From the NCBI GenBank assembly GCA_013036995.1, contig JAAOXG010000085.1:1-48169 (forward strand): a stretch of DNA of 48,169 nucleotides, given 5' to 3'. The translations under genes and the position numbers were made by a program. Shown piece after piece: positions 34,678-43,842 of this stretch. Each line of letters opens with the position of its first letter. Within the stretch, counting starts at the first letter, position 1. The DNA is from Lacrimispora defluvii. GTDB lineage: Bacteria > Bacillota > Clostridia > Lachnospirales > Lachnospiraceae. The notes under the pieces are model-generated. The model had not been told where the DNA came from and made no database searches. It worked only from the letters and a program-made list of their open reading frames with translations.

Positions 34678-35697
34678 ATGATTATTATTATGAAACCAAA
34701 CGCTTCTGCAGAGGCTGTAAGTAGAGTAAAGCACCTGATTGAATCCAACGGCCTGACCGCTCATTTATCAGAGGGAACGGAAGTAACCATAGTAGGTGTT
34801 GTAGGGGATAAAACGAAACTTCAGGGTGCAAATATTGAGATGATGGATGGCGTTGATAAAATCGTTGCGGTTACAGAAAGTTACAAGGTGGTAAACAAGA
34901 AGTTCCATCCGGAAGATTCTGTTATTACAGTGGGAAATGCAAAGATCGGCCCAGGCCACCTTACCATGATGGCCGGTCCCTGTGCCATTGAAAACCATGA
35001 CATGCTTTTAGAAACTGCCTATGCAGTAAAAAAAGCCGGAGCACAGTTCTTAAGAGGAGGCGCCTACAAGCCAAGAACTTCCCCCTACGCATTTCAGGGT
35101 CTGGAGGAAGAAGGGTTACAATACATGAAAGAAGCCAGAGAAGCTACAGGACTGAATGTAGTCTGTGAGGTGACCAGTCTCAGGGCACTGGAAACTGCGG
35201 TAAAATACGTTGATATGATCCAGATCGGCGCAAGAAACATGCAGAATTTTGAGCTTTTAAAAGAAGCAGGAAAAGCTGGAATTCCTGTTCTCTTAAAAAG
35301 AGGTCTCTGCGCTACCATCGATGAGTGGCTGAATGCAGCAGAATACATCGCTTCCGAAGGAAATCCCAGCATTGTTCTTTGTGAAAGAGGAATCCGCACA
35401 TATGAAACTGCAACCAGAAACACCCTGGATATCAGCGCAATTCCTGTTATTCGGTCTAAGAGCCATCTTCCAATTATTGTGGATCCCAGCCACGCCACTG
35501 GCGTACGTGCTTACATCGAGCCCATCTCCAAGGCAGCCCTTGCAGTGGGTGCAGATGGACTGATTGTGGAAGTTCACCCCTGTCCTTCCTGTGCATTATC
35601 TGATGGTCCCCAGTCTCTCACCTTTGAGCAGTTTGAACAGTTGACAGAGCAGTTACAGCCATACGCAAAACTTTCGGGGAGGGTTTTCAATGAATGA
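34678..35697 (+). CDS. aroF: 3-deoxy-7-phosphoheptulonate (DAHP) synthase
   Basis: 339 residues, first step of the shikimate pathway: phosphoenolpyruvate plus erythrose 4-phosphate. An N-terminal ferredoxin-like domain (about 1-70) precedes the TIM-barrel (AGPCAIENHDMLLETA, RGGAYKPRTSPYAFQG, VKRG-type LLKRGLCATIDEW, VDPSHATG). The N-terminal domain marks the AroF/AroA-beta type, in Thermotoga feedback-controlled by Tyr and Phe. AGAGG precedes ATG 34678. It overlaps tyrA by 8 nt. Confidence 0.96.
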   Translation: MIIIMKPNASAEAVSRVKHLIESNGLTAHLSEGTEVTIVGVVGDKTKLQGANIEMMDGVDKIVAVTESYKVVNKKFHPEDSVITVGNAKIGPGHLTMMAGPCAIENHDMLLETAYAVKKAGAQFLRGGAYKPRTSPYAFQGLEEEGLQYMKEAREATGLNVVCEVTSLRALETAVKYVDMIQIGARNMQNFELLKEAGKAGIPVLLKRGLCATIDEWLNAAEYIASEGNPSIVLCERGIRTYETATRNTLDISAIPVIRSKSHLPIIVDPSHATGVRAYIEPISKAALAVGADGLIVEVHPCPSCALSDGPQSLTFEQFEQLTEQLQPYAKLSGRVFNE

Positions 35698-36787
35698 TGA
35701 AGTCATTGCCTTTATCGGGCTTGGTCTGATCGGGGGATCCATTGCCCGGGGGATCAAGCGTGAAGCTCCAGATACAAAAATAATGGCTTATATGCGGACA
35801 CGTTCCAGACTTGACAAAGCCAGAGAAGACGGCATCGTGGATGTTATTCTGAACGGTATTGGAGAAGAGCTTTCGGAATGTGACTTTATATTCCTTTGTA
35901 CGCCAGTGGAATACAATGCAGAATATCTAGGCAAAATCCTGCCCTTTTTAAAACCGGGAGCCATCGTCACCGATGTGGGGAGCACCAAAACCGACATCCA
36001 CGAAGCAGTGATCCGTCTTGGCATGGAATCCTGGTTTGTGGGCGGCCACCCAATGGCAGGCTCAGAAAAAACGGGCTATGAAAATTCTACGGATCATTTG
36101 CTGGAAAATGCTTACTATATCATTACTCCCACTGCGCAGACAACCAAAGAGCAGACCAACCGTCTCGTTCATATTGCAGAAATGATCGGTTCTATTCCCA
36201 TTGTATTAGATTATCATGAGCACGATTTTGTGACGGCTGCCATCAGTCATCTGCCCCATATCGTTGCCTCAAGTCTGGTAAACTTAGTAAAGGACTCTGA
36301 CAACCAGCAGGGGCTTATGAAACGGCTCGCTGCCGGAGGATTTAAGGATATAACGCGAATCGCCTCCTCTTCACCGGAAATGTGGGAACAGATCTGTATG
36401 ACGAACCATAAGAATCTTTCTCTTATTCTGGAGCGCTACATCGCTTCCTTAAATCTGATTCTGGGTGAATTAAATAAAAAAAATGGCAGTTATATTAACC
36501 AGCTGTTTGAAACTTCCAGGGATTACCGGGATTCTTTTTCTGAAAAAGCAACCGGTCCCATTGCGCCTGAATATTCCTTTACCGTTGATATGGCAGATGA
36601 AGTTGGTGCCATTTCCACCCTTTCTGTTATCCTGGCTGCCAAAGGGATCAGTATCCGGAATATCGGAATCAATCATAACCGGGAGCACGGAGAAGGAACC
36701 CTGCGCATTGCATTTTATGACAAGGAAACCATGGATCAGGCCTGGAAGCAGCTGGAACGCTATCATTATGAATTAATATCCAATTAA
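35690..36787 (+). CDS. tyrA: Prephenate dehydrogenase with C-terminal ACT domain
   Basis: 365 residues. NAD-binding Rossmann start FIGLGLIGGSIARGIK, TyrA signatures GGHPMAGSEKTG and HDFVTAAISHLPHIVASSLV, and a C-terminal ACT domain (about 295-365, VGAISTLSVILAAKGISIRN) that usually senses tyrosine. It oxidises prephenate to 4-hydroxyphenylpyruvate. GGGGAGGG inside the end of aroF serves as ribosome-binding site; the 8-nt overlap implies coupling. The domain order matches monofunctional Firmicute TyrA, without chorismate mutase. Confidence 0.94.
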   Translation: MNDEVIAFIGLGLIGGSIARGIKREAPDTKIMAYMRTRSRLDKAREDGIVDVILNGIGEELSECDFIFLCTPVEYNAEYLGKILPFLKPGAIVTDVGSTKTDIHEAVIRLGMESWFVGGHPMAGSEKTGYENSTDHLLENAYYIITPTAQTTKEQTNRLVHIAEMIGSIPIVLDYHEHDFVTAAISHLPHIVASSLVNLVKDSDNQQGLMKRLAAGGFKDITRIASSSPEMWEQICMTNHKNLSLILERYIASLNLILGELNKKNGSYINQLFETSRDYRDSFSEKATGPIAPEYSFTVDMADEVGAISTLSVILAAKGISIRNIGINHNREHGEGTLRIAFYDKETMDQAWKQLERYHYELISN

Positions 36788-36799
36788 GAGAGGTATCCT

Positions 36800-38077
36800 A
36801 TGAAATTTACAAAAGCCTCCCCTCTCAGGGGAGAACTATCCATACCTGGCGATAAATCAATTTCCCACCGCAGTATTATGTTCGGTTCTCTGGCAAAGGG
36901 AACCACTGAGATCACCAATTTTCTACAGGGCGCTGACTGTCTGTCCACCATTGCCTGCTTTGAAAAAATGGGAATCGGGATTGAAAATAACGGGGACTCT
37001 GTGATCGTTCATGGAAACGGCCTGTTCGGGCTGAAAAAACCAGAGACTATACTGGACTGCGGAAACAGCGGAACTACCACCCGCCTCATATCCGGAATTC
37101 TGGCTGCCCAGGACTTTGATGTCACGCTTACCGGCGATGACTCCATTAAAAAACGTCCGATGAAACGGATCATGGATCCGCTCTCACATATGGGCGCAGA
37201 CATAAGAAGCCTGGAGGGCAATGGCTGTGCCCCTCTTGCCATTACAGGAAAGAAGCTTTACGGCATTCATTATACCAGCAAGGTAGCCTCTGCCCAGGTA
37301 AAATCAGCCATACTTCTGGCAGGTCTTTATGCAGAGGGCGAGACAAAGGTAACGGAGCCTTATGTATCAAGAAACCATTCTGAAATCATGCTGAAATACT
37401 TTGGTGCCGATGTGTCCACAGAAGGTACCACTGCTTCCATACGGCCCGCAAAGGAATTGTACGGAAACAGAATCGTCGTTCCTGGAGATATCTCCTCTGC
37501 CGCCTTTTTCATTGCAGCAGGTCTTTTAGTACCTGGCTCTGAAATACTTTTAAAGCATGTGGGAATCAATCCCACCAGAGACGGAATTCTTTCCGTATGC
37601 CGGGATATGGGTGCAGACATCACACTGCTTAACAAAAATACTGATTCCGGCGAACCGACTGCTGATATTCTTGTAAAATCCAGTACTCTTCACGGAACGG
37701 AAATAGGTGGTTCCATCATCCCCACATTAATTGATGAGCTCCCCGTCATAGCTGCCATGGCATGCTTTGCAGAGGGGGAAACCGTAATAAGAGATGCTGG
37801 CGAATTAAAGGTAAAGGAGTCCAACCGGATTGAGGTAATGGTACGCAATCTTTCTGCAATGGGAGCCGATGTCACAGAGACCGAGGATGGAATGATCATC
37901 CGTGGAGGCAACCCCCTTCATGGAGCCGTGATAGACAGTAGGCTGGATCATAGAATTGCCATGACCTTCGCTGTTGCAGGATTATGTGCAGAGGGGGAAA
38001 CCGAAATTAAAGGAGCAGAATGCGTAAATATCTCCTACCCCGGTTTCTATCAGGACTTAGAACGCCTGGGCAGATAA
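36800..38077 (+). CDS. aroA: 3-phosphoshikimate 1-carboxyvinyltransferase (EPSP synthase), class II type
   Basis: 425 residues. It joins phosphoenolpyruvate to shikimate 3-phosphate. Core motifs: PGDKSISHRSIMFGSLAKG, LDCGNSGTTTR, DELPVIAAMACF, VKESNRI and DHRIAMTF. All four sequence signatures of class II enzymes are seen: GDKS, RNHSE, SAQVK and NPTR. Class II enzymes such as CP4 are less sensitive to glyphosate, a trait inferred here. GAGAGG precedes ATG 36800, 12 bp after tyrA. Last gene of the aro operon. Confidence 0.95.
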   Translation: MKFTKASPLRGELSIPGDKSISHRSIMFGSLAKGTTEITNFLQGADCLSTIACFEKMGIGIENNGDSVIVHGNGLFGLKKPETILDCGNSGTTTRLISGILAAQDFDVTLTGDDSIKKRPMKRIMDPLSHMGADIRSLEGNGCAPLAITGKKLYGIHYTSKVASAQVKSAILLAGLYAEGETKVTEPYVSRNHSEIMLKYFGADVSTEGTTASIRPAKELYGNRIVVPGDISSAAFFIAAGLLVPGSEILLKHVGINPTRDGILSVCRDMGADITLLNKNTDSGEPTADILVKSSTLHGTEIGGSIIPTLIDELPVIAAMACFAEGETVIRDAGELKVKESNRIEVMVRNLSAMGADVTETEDGMIIRGGNPLHGAVIDSRLDHRIAMTFAVAGLCAEGETEIKGAECVNISYPGFYQDLERLGR

Positions 38078-38082
38078 TTACA

Positions 38083-38129
38083 AAAAAAAGCAAAAAAACA
38101 ACTGCACAATTTGTTTTTTTGCTTTTTTT
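38083..38129 (+). terminator. Terminator of the aro operon
   Basis: A-rich 19-bp stem (38083-38101 with 38111-38129) built from A-runs, GC and A-runs, ending in seven T. Few G-C pairs but long and symmetric; it may also serve the convergent cysteine hydrolase gene. Confidence 0.8.
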
Positions 38130-38138
38130 ATGTCTAAA

Positions 38139-38651
38139 TTATAAAATGGTAACCTGGCACATCTTCATGGAATTCAGCGCATTTTCATGGCTTTCTGGTG
38201 TTACTCCCGCACAGCAGGAAGAATCAACAAGTACCGGAGTCTCCGGAAGAAAAGCCTTGATTAACAGGGCATTGGATATAACGCAGATATCGGTGCACAG
38301 GCCGATCAGCTCTATGGATTCATAATTGCCTGATGCTGCATATTCCCCCACAGCCGTACTGGCAAAGGTGTTTTTCTCAAAACGTCTGCCGGGTATCTCT
38401 TTTAAAACATCAGCCAGCTCCCAGCCGGCGGTCCCCTTCACGCAGTGCAGGACTGGAAGGTTCTTTCCTTCCTGGGTATCCATATAATTATGTTCATGAG
38501 TATCAAGAGTAAAGATCACATCATCTCCTGCAGCCTGATATTCTTCAATTTTCTTTTTTACGTTGGCAACGATTGCCTGCGCCTGACTGGTTCCCAATGA
38601 ACCGTCTATAAAATCCTTCTGCATGTCCACCACAACTAACAGTCTGTTCAT
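38139..38651 (-). CDS. Isochorismatase-like cysteine hydrolase
   Basis: 170 residues. The family triad is visible: Asp in VVVDMQKDFIDG, Lys in CVKGTAGWEL and Cys in LIGLCTDICV, with a cis-peptide-like VIS after it. Nicotinamidase and isochorismatase-type hydrolases share this fold; the length and TLDTHEHNY are nearest to nicotinamidase/pyrazinamidase, but substrate is not certain. AAGGAG precedes ATG 38651. Single gene between two convergent/divergent operons, about 115 bp from the trp promoter. Confidence 0.85.
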   Translation of the reverse strand: MNRLLVVVDMQKDFIDGSLGTSQAQAIVANVKKKIEEYQAAGDDVIFTLDTHEHNYMDTQEGKNLPVLHCVKGTAGWELADVLKEIPGRRFEKNTFASTAVGEYAASGNYESIELIGLCTDICVISNALLIKAFLPETPVLVDSSCCAGVTPESHENALNSMKMCQVTIL

Positions 38652-38730
38652 AAATTCTCCTTCTATCGCAAATCTTTTTTTTATTCTATCACAGATCCCG
38701 GAAAATAAATAAAGTTTTTTTAATTACCTG

Positions 38731-38759
38731 TTGACAAAATTCCTTTCACGCATTAATAT
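38731..38759 (+). promoter_or_regulatory. Promoter of the trp T-box transcript
   Basis: Consensus TTGACA (38731-38736), 17-bp spacer, TAATAT (38754-38759), just before the T-box leader. Confidence 0.7.
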
Positions 38760-38765
38760 ATTGAT

Positions 38766-39044
38766 TAATAAAAGAAACCGTTGAAAAAGAAGAGTAAGCT
38801 TTCCCAGCAGTATTTCAGAGAGCCGCCGGTGGTGTGAGTGCGGTATAGTGCAGATAGCTGAATGGACTTTTGAGGGCAGCCTTGAACCGACTGGAAGTAG
38901 GGGCTGACGGAATCCACAACCGTTATATGATGTGGCATATATGTTAGTATATGAAAAGAGGGCTTATAGTAAGCCAATTTGAGTGGCACCGCGGATTGTA
39001 TGATTCGTCTCAAGTATGTGTATAACATACTTGGGACTTTTTTT
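38766..39044 (+). ncRNA. T-box leader, tryptophan specific
   Basis: Stem I with specifier TGG (Trp) at 38863-38865 in the context AGCTGAA-TGG-ACTTTTGAG, T-box core GAGTGGCACCGCGG at 38981-38994, and a terminator hairpin 39007-39037 followed by seven T. Uncharged tRNA-Trp would stabilise the antiterminator and turn on trpXYZ. The 443-bp gap 38652-39094 is filled by this element. Confidence 0.93.
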
Positions 39045-39094
39045 ATGCAACAAAAGCATTTCATTAATAAAAATAAATTTTAGGAGGAATTATT

Positions 39095-40156
39095 ATGAAA
39101 AAATCTTTAAAAATCATGTTACTGGCAGCACTTGCTGCTTCTCTCACCGGATGTGCTTCTGGCAAAGCACCGGAAAAGACACAGGATACCACACAGGAAA
39201 CTACGTTAGCATCATCTGCAAAAAGCGAAGCAGGAACTTATACCATAGGAATCGCCCAGTTTGCAGAGCATGGCTCCCTCGACAACTGCCGGGAAGGTTT
39301 TTTACAGGGACTTGCCGCAGAAGGGATTGAGGAAGGAAAGAACTTAACTGTCCTTTATGAAAATGCACAGGCCGACGGTGGTACAGCCAGCCAGATCGTA
39401 AACAACTTTCTTGCAAAGAAAACCGATCTGATCTGCGCCATTGCAACTCCCATGGCACAGGCTGCCTACGGCGGGGCTAAAAAAGTCAGCGTACCTGTTA
39501 TATTCACAGCCGTAACCGACCCGGTAGCTGCTGCTCTTGCCAAAGAAGACGGAACTCCGGTAGGGGAAATAACCGGCACCAGCGACAAGCTTCCTGTTGA
39601 AAAGCAGTTGGAAATGATCCGCAAGATTCTTCCGGATGCAAAGAAAATCGGAATTTTATACAGCACAAGCGAAGTAAACTCAGAGACAGCCATCAAAGAA
39701 TACAAAGCCGCTGCTGCAAATTATGGATTTGAAATCGTGGAAGGCGCAGTTACCTCTACTGCTGATATTTCCCTGGCAACTGACAGCCTGTTAGAAAAGG
39801 TTGACTGCCTTAACAATTTAACGGATAATACCGTAGTCAGCTCTCTTCCACTTATCCTTGACAAAGCAGGCAAGAAAAATATACCGGTGTTCGGCAGTGA
39901 AGTGGAACAGGTTAAAATCGGATGCCTTGCAGCAATGGGTCTTGATTATGTGGATTTAGGAAAACAGACTGGTGTTATGGCTGCCAAGGTATTAAAGGGA
40001 GAAGCCAAAGCAAGCGAATTAAATTTTGAAGTAATCAAAGACGCGGCATTTTACGGAAATTCCAAGGTTGCTGATACACTTGGTATTACCTTACCAAAGG
40101 AACTGACCGATTCTGCTGCCAAGATGTTTACTGATATTTCAAAAGGAACAAAATAA
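39095..40156 (+). CDS. trpX: Tryptophan ABC transporter substrate-binding lipoprotein
   Basis: 353 residues. Lipoprotein signal with lipobox LTGC at about residue 16-19 and a Thr/Ser-rich linker, then a periplasmic-binding fold of the ABC_sub_bind family (YTIGIAQFAEHGSLDN, then a hinge near DAKKIGILYSTSEVN). AGGAGG precedes ATG 39095. First gene after the Trp T-box, followed by permease and ATPase in the trpXYZ order known from comparative T-box studies. Trp as ligand rests on the specifier codon and gene order, not on binding residues. Confidence 0.88.
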   Translation: MKKSLKIMLLAALAASLTGCASGKAPEKTQDTTQETTLASSAKSEAGTYTIGIAQFAEHGSLDNCREGFLQGLAAEGIEEGKNLTVLYENAQADGGTASQIVNNFLAKKTDLICAIATPMAQAAYGGAKKVSVPVIFTAVTDPVAAALAKEDGTPVGEITGTSDKLPVEKQLEMIRKILPDAKKIGILYSTSEVNSETAIKEYKAAAANYGFEIVEGAVTSTADISLATDSLLEKVDCLNNLTDNTVVSSLPLILDKAGKKNIPVFGSEVEQVKIGCLAAMGLDYVDLGKQTGVMAAKVLKGEAKASELNFEVIKDAAFYGNSKVADTLGITLPKELTDSAAKMFTDISKGTK

Positions 40157-40184
40157 GAAGAAACCGAGTGGAGGAAGTTAAATC

Positions 40185-41063
40185 ATGTCAATTATACTTG
40201 GCGTTTTGGAAGAAGGTCTGGTTTATGCCATTATGGCGCTGGGCGTATACATCACCTATAAGATTCTGGATTTTCCCGATCTTTCCGTTGATGGCACGTT
40301 TCCCCTTGGAGGCGCTGTTACCGTCACACTTATATTAGCCGGTTTAAATCCTATGGCAACCCTGTTTATCGCATTTGCCATAGGAGCTCTGGCCGGGTGC
40401 ATCACAGGTTTTATCCATGTAAAATTAAAAGTGCGGGATCTTTTGTCTGGTATTATTGTCATGACTGCTTTGTACTCCGTTAATTTAAGAGTTGCGGGAA
40501 AAGCCAATGTTCCATTTTTCAATGTGAGTACCATTTTTGAAAACAGCCTGGTTACCAGGCTGTTTCCGGCGTCACTAAGCGGCGTTACTGTGGTTGTGAT
40601 TCTGGCAGTCATCGTTTTCGTTGTAAAATTTATTTTAGACCAGTACTTAAAAACCCGCTCCGGATATCTGTTAAGGGCAGTTGGTGATAACGAGACACTT
40701 GTCACCTCCCTGGCGAAAGACAGAGGAATGGTTAAAATTGTAGGCCTTGCAATTGCAAACGGGCTGGCAGCTCTGGCAGGTTCTGTATACTGTCAGCAAA
40801 AGGGCTTCTTTGAAATCAGCATGGGAACCGGAACCATCGTCATCGGGCTTGCCAATGTCATTATCGGTACAAAGCTTTTTAAGCGGGTCGGATTTGTTAA
40901 ATCAACCACTGCTGTCATTATAGGCTCTATCATTTACAAAGCCTGCGTATCTTTTGCAATTTTCTTAGGAATGGAAGCTTCAGACTTAAAACTGATCACA
41001 TCAGTTCTGTTCTTAGCCATTCTGGTACTGAGCAACGGCAGGGAAAAGAAGGTGAAAGCATGA
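40185..41063 (+). CDS. trpY: Tryptophan ABC transporter permease
   Basis: 292 residues, eight or so membrane helices, BPD_transp_2 (branched-chain amino-acid permease) type. LDFPDLSVDGTFPLGG and LRAVGDNETLVTSLAKD are characteristic of this permease group. A GGAGG site is 9 bases before ATG 40185. Its last four bases overlap the start of trpZ (ATGA). Inner-membrane channel of the predicted Trp importer. Confidence 0.88.
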   Translation: MSIILGVLEEGLVYAIMALGVYITYKILDFPDLSVDGTFPLGGAVTVTLILAGLNPMATLFIAFAIGALAGCITGFIHVKLKVRDLLSGIIVMTALYSVNLRVAGKANVPFFNVSTIFENSLVTRLFPASLSGVTVVVILAVIVFVVKFILDQYLKTRSGYLLRAVGDNETLVTSLAKDRGMVKIVGLAIANGLAALAGSVYCQQKGFFEISMGTGTIVIGLANVIIGTKLFKRVGFVKSTTAVIIGSIIYKACVSFAIFLGMEASDLKLITSVLFLAILVLSNGREKKVKA

Positions 41064-41833
41064 TTGAACTGAAAAATATAAATAAATATTACAACCACGG
41101 GACTGTCAATGAAATGTGTCTGTTCCACAATTTTGAATTAACCATAAAGGATCAGCAGTTTGTTTCTGTAGTGGGTAGCAACGGATCTGGAAAGACTTCT
41201 CTTCTAAATCTGATCTGCGGCAGCATTCCTTTGGACAGCGGTTCCATACTCATTAACGGCACCGATATTACCAACATGCCTGAATACCGCCGCCAGCGGC
41301 GCATAGGAAGAGTCTATCAGAACCCCGCCATGGGAACCTGCCCCAACATGACCATTCTGGAAAATATGGCAATAGCTGATACGAAAGGAAAACCTTTTAA
41401 TTTACTTCCCGGAACCAATAAGCAGCGGATTGGTTATTACAAAGAACAGCTTCATACATTAGGTCTTGGACTGGAAGACAAACTTCACGTAAAGGTAGGA
41501 GTTTTATCCGGAGGTCAGAGACAGGCCATGGCACTTTTGATGTCAACCATGACTCCCATCGAGTTTTTGATTCTTGATGAACACACAGCAGCACTTGACC
41601 CGAAAACGGCTGAGATTATCATGCAGCTGACAGATAAGATCGTGAAAGAAAAACAGCTGACCACCATCATGGTAACCCATAACCTGCGCTACGCAGTGGA
41701 TTACGGAAACAGACTTCTGATGATGCATCAGGGCAATGCAGTTGTGGACTGCGCAGATGAAGAAAAAAATGGTCTGGATATAAACTTTATTCTTGAGAAG
41801 TTCAACGAAATCAGCGTGGAATGCGGAAATTAA
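41060..41833 (+). CDS. trpZ: Tryptophan ABC transporter ATP-binding protein
   Basis: 257 residues. Walker A VGSNGSGKTSLL, signature LSGGQRQAMALLM, Walker B FLILDEHTAALDP and switch VTHNLRYAVDYG. It energises TrpXY uptake. Translationally coupled to trpY. Ends the operon at the terminator 41839-41875. Confidence 0.9.
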   Translation: MIELKNINKYYNHGTVNEMCLFHNFELTIKDQQFVSVVGSNGSGKTSLLNLICGSIPLDSGSILINGTDITNMPEYRRQRRIGRVYQNPAMGTCPNMTILENMAIADTKGKPFNLLPGTNKQRIGYYKEQLHTLGLGLEDKLHVKVGVLSGGQRQAMALLMSTMTPIEFLILDEHTAALDPKTAEIIMQLTDKIVKEKQLTTIMVTHNLRYAVDYGNRLLMMHQGNAVVDCADEEKNGLDINFILEKFNEISVECGN

Positions 41834-41838
41834 ATGAA

Positions 41839-41875
41839 AAAGCCTGGATCAGTCAGCTAAAGTGATCCAGGCTTT
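41839..41875. terminator. Bidirectional terminator between trpZ and the GH127 gene
   Basis: Perfect 13-bp stem AAAGCCTGGATCA/TGATCCAGGCTTT, 11-nt loop, TTT on each side. Confidence 0.85.
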
Positions 41876-41878
41876 CTT

Positions 41879-43825
41879 CTATTCCTTCTCTCTCATCCAG
41901 ACAGTCATCTCTCCCTCTCCCCGGTTGTTCCAGCAAAAATAAGGGATTGCTTTCAACTCTGATTTTTTATAAACCGGCTTCTCTTCCCCATATAGTGAAT
42001 CTCCTGCTTTTTCATAATCAATACGGCTTCCCTGTAATCTGGCGCACAGGGTACCTCTTAAAAGCTGGTGGTCATATTCTTCCTGCGGCTCTACGCTGGT
42101 ATCGATTACCGCCCCGGATAAATATTTTCCATTGTCTGCCTCTTCCAGGCAATAAACCACCGGTCCCTTCATCAGGCTTACTTTTCCGATATTATGGCGC
42201 ACCCTGGGGTTGGATCTGACGTATCGGAACGGGACATTCAGTTCCACAACAACCGTATCGTCCATTTCCCAAATTCGTTTTAAATAAAGATATCCTTTTT
42301 CCAGGGTTCCAGTTTCTTCTTTTCCATTGATTTTAAGTACCGCTCCCTTGCAGTAAGAAGGAATGCGCACAGCAAGAGTAAACTGGCTTCCTGGTTTTTC
42401 CGGACTTACGGAAAGAGTGACCGTTCCATTTTCAGGAAAATTGCATTCCTGACTTACAGAAATGCCAATGCCTGAGAACTGACACTCCATTCTGCTTCGT
42501 ATAAAAAGATTGACGTAGATCGTACTTTCATCTGAAGCGTATATGTAATTACCAAGGGAAGCAAGGGTTCTGGCAATATTGGGCGGACAGCATGCCACTC
42601 CGAACCAAAGCTGTCTGATGGTTTTTATATGCCGGTATGTGGGATTTTTTTTTGCCACCTCAGGCACTACCTCCAGTGGATTTACGTAGAAGAAATGTGT
42701 TCCATCCATGGCGATTCCTGCAAGAAGGGTATTATATAGGGCTTTCTCCACGACGTCCATGTATTTTCCATCTCTGGTGAGATGAAACATCCGGTTGGAG
42801 AACATGGCAAGACCTACTGTCGCACAGGATTCTGAATAATTAGTATCATTGGGAAGGTCATAGTCTGCTGTAAACCGTTCTCCATAGGCGGCTGATCCAA
42901 TACTGCCGGTTATATACATCCGCTTGTTTACAATATTTTCCCACAGCGTTTCACACTGGCTGGTGAGGGCTCCGTCCTGATATTCATAAGCCAGGTCTGC
43001 CATTGCACTGTAAAGATAAACAGCCCGGACGCAATGACCTTCTGCTGTCTCCTGTTCCTTCAATAGCATATGGGACTGATTATAATCCAGATCAAAATCT
43101 TTAAATTCAGGAAAAATATAGTTCCCGTTCCTGATACAATCCTCATTTAAGAAATAGCAGGGTCTCTCTCCCCTTGTTCTTACAAAATAATCCGCAAGCC
43201 AGAGATAATTTCTGTTTTCCGTCACCCGGTATAATTTCACCAGAGCCAGCTCAACTTCCGGATGCCCCGGATAGCCATGAATTTTACCTTCCTCCGGTCC
43301 AAAAACAAGGCAAAGATGATCTGCAAATTTACACATTACATCGAGAAATTTTCTTTTACCAGTAGCCTCAAAATACGCCACAGCTGCCTCGATCATATGA
43401 CCAGCTGTATAAAGTTCATGTCCTTCAAATAAGTCTGACCATCTTTTGTTTCCGGTAATTGTATAATAAGTGTTTAGGTATCCGTCCTCGCACTGGGCTG
43501 CAGCAATCAGATCAATGGCCTCATCCGCCGCTCTTTCAAGACTCTCATTTCTCTTTTTATTGAGGGAACAGGCAACTGCCTCCAGCCACTTTGCTGCATC
43601 GGTATCCTGAAACACCATGCCCTTATGCTCTCCTGTTTCCTGCCCTGCTGCAATACGGAAATTCCTGATGCAGTAGCTTTTTTCCGCTCCTTCCACCCGG
43701 TCATTAATCAGATCCCATTGAAATGGCAGGATTACCTCATCCACCAGATCAATGTATTTGCCCCAGAAGGCATCCTGTATAGTAACATGTTTTAAATCTG
43801 CTCCCGTCAGTTTATTTCCCACCAT
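41879..43825 (-). CDS. GH127 beta-L-arabinofuranosidase
   Basis: 648 residues with an (alpha/alpha)6 barrel and C-terminal beta domains. GH127 hallmarks: ESCATVGLAMFSNRM (Glu and Cys of the zinc site) and WFGVACCPPNIARTLASLG (Cys-Cys-Pro-Pro of the Zn-thiolate nucleophile set). Relatives release L-arabinose from beta-arabinofuranosides such as plant extensin oligosaccharides. No signal peptide, so it acts on imported oligosaccharides. GAGG/AAAGG precedes ATG 43825; 17 bp after lacI-type gene. Last gene of the sugar operon. Confidence 0.9.
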   Translation of the reverse strand: MVGNKLTGADLKHVTIQDAFWGKYIDLVDEVILPFQWDLINDRVEGAEKSYCIRNFRIAAGQETGEHKGMVFQDTDAAKWLEAVACSLNKKRNESLERAADEAIDLIAAAQCEDGYLNTYYTITGNKRWSDLFEGHELYTAGHMIEAAVAYFEATGKRKFLDVMCKFADHLCLVFGPEEGKIHGYPGHPEVELALVKLYRVTENRNYLWLADYFVRTRGERPCYFLNEDCIRNGNYIFPEFKDFDLDYNQSHMLLKEQETAEGHCVRAVYLYSAMADLAYEYQDGALTSQCETLWENIVNKRMYITGSIGSAAYGERFTADYDLPNDTNYSESCATVGLAMFSNRMFHLTRDGKYMDVVEKALYNTLLAGIAMDGTHFFYVNPLEVVPEVAKKNPTYRHIKTIRQLWFGVACCPPNIARTLASLGNYIYASDESTIYVNLFIRSRMECQFSGIGISVSQECNFPENGTVTLSVSPEKPGSQFTLAVRIPSYCKGAVLKINGKEETGTLEKGYLYLKRIWEMDDTVVVELNVPFRYVRSNPRVRHNIGKVSLMKGPVVYCLEEADNGKYLSGAVIDTSVEPQEEYDHQLLRGTLCARLQGSRIDYEKAGDSLYGEEKPVYKKSELKAIPYFCWNNRGEGEMTVWMREKE

Positions 43826-43842
43826 ACCTTTTCCTCGCTCTG

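Noticed and set aside
38765-39064. A 99-codon - strand ORF between the hydrolase and trpX
   Set aside because: It lies entirely within the Trp T-box leader, whose specifier, T-box and terminator explain the sequence.
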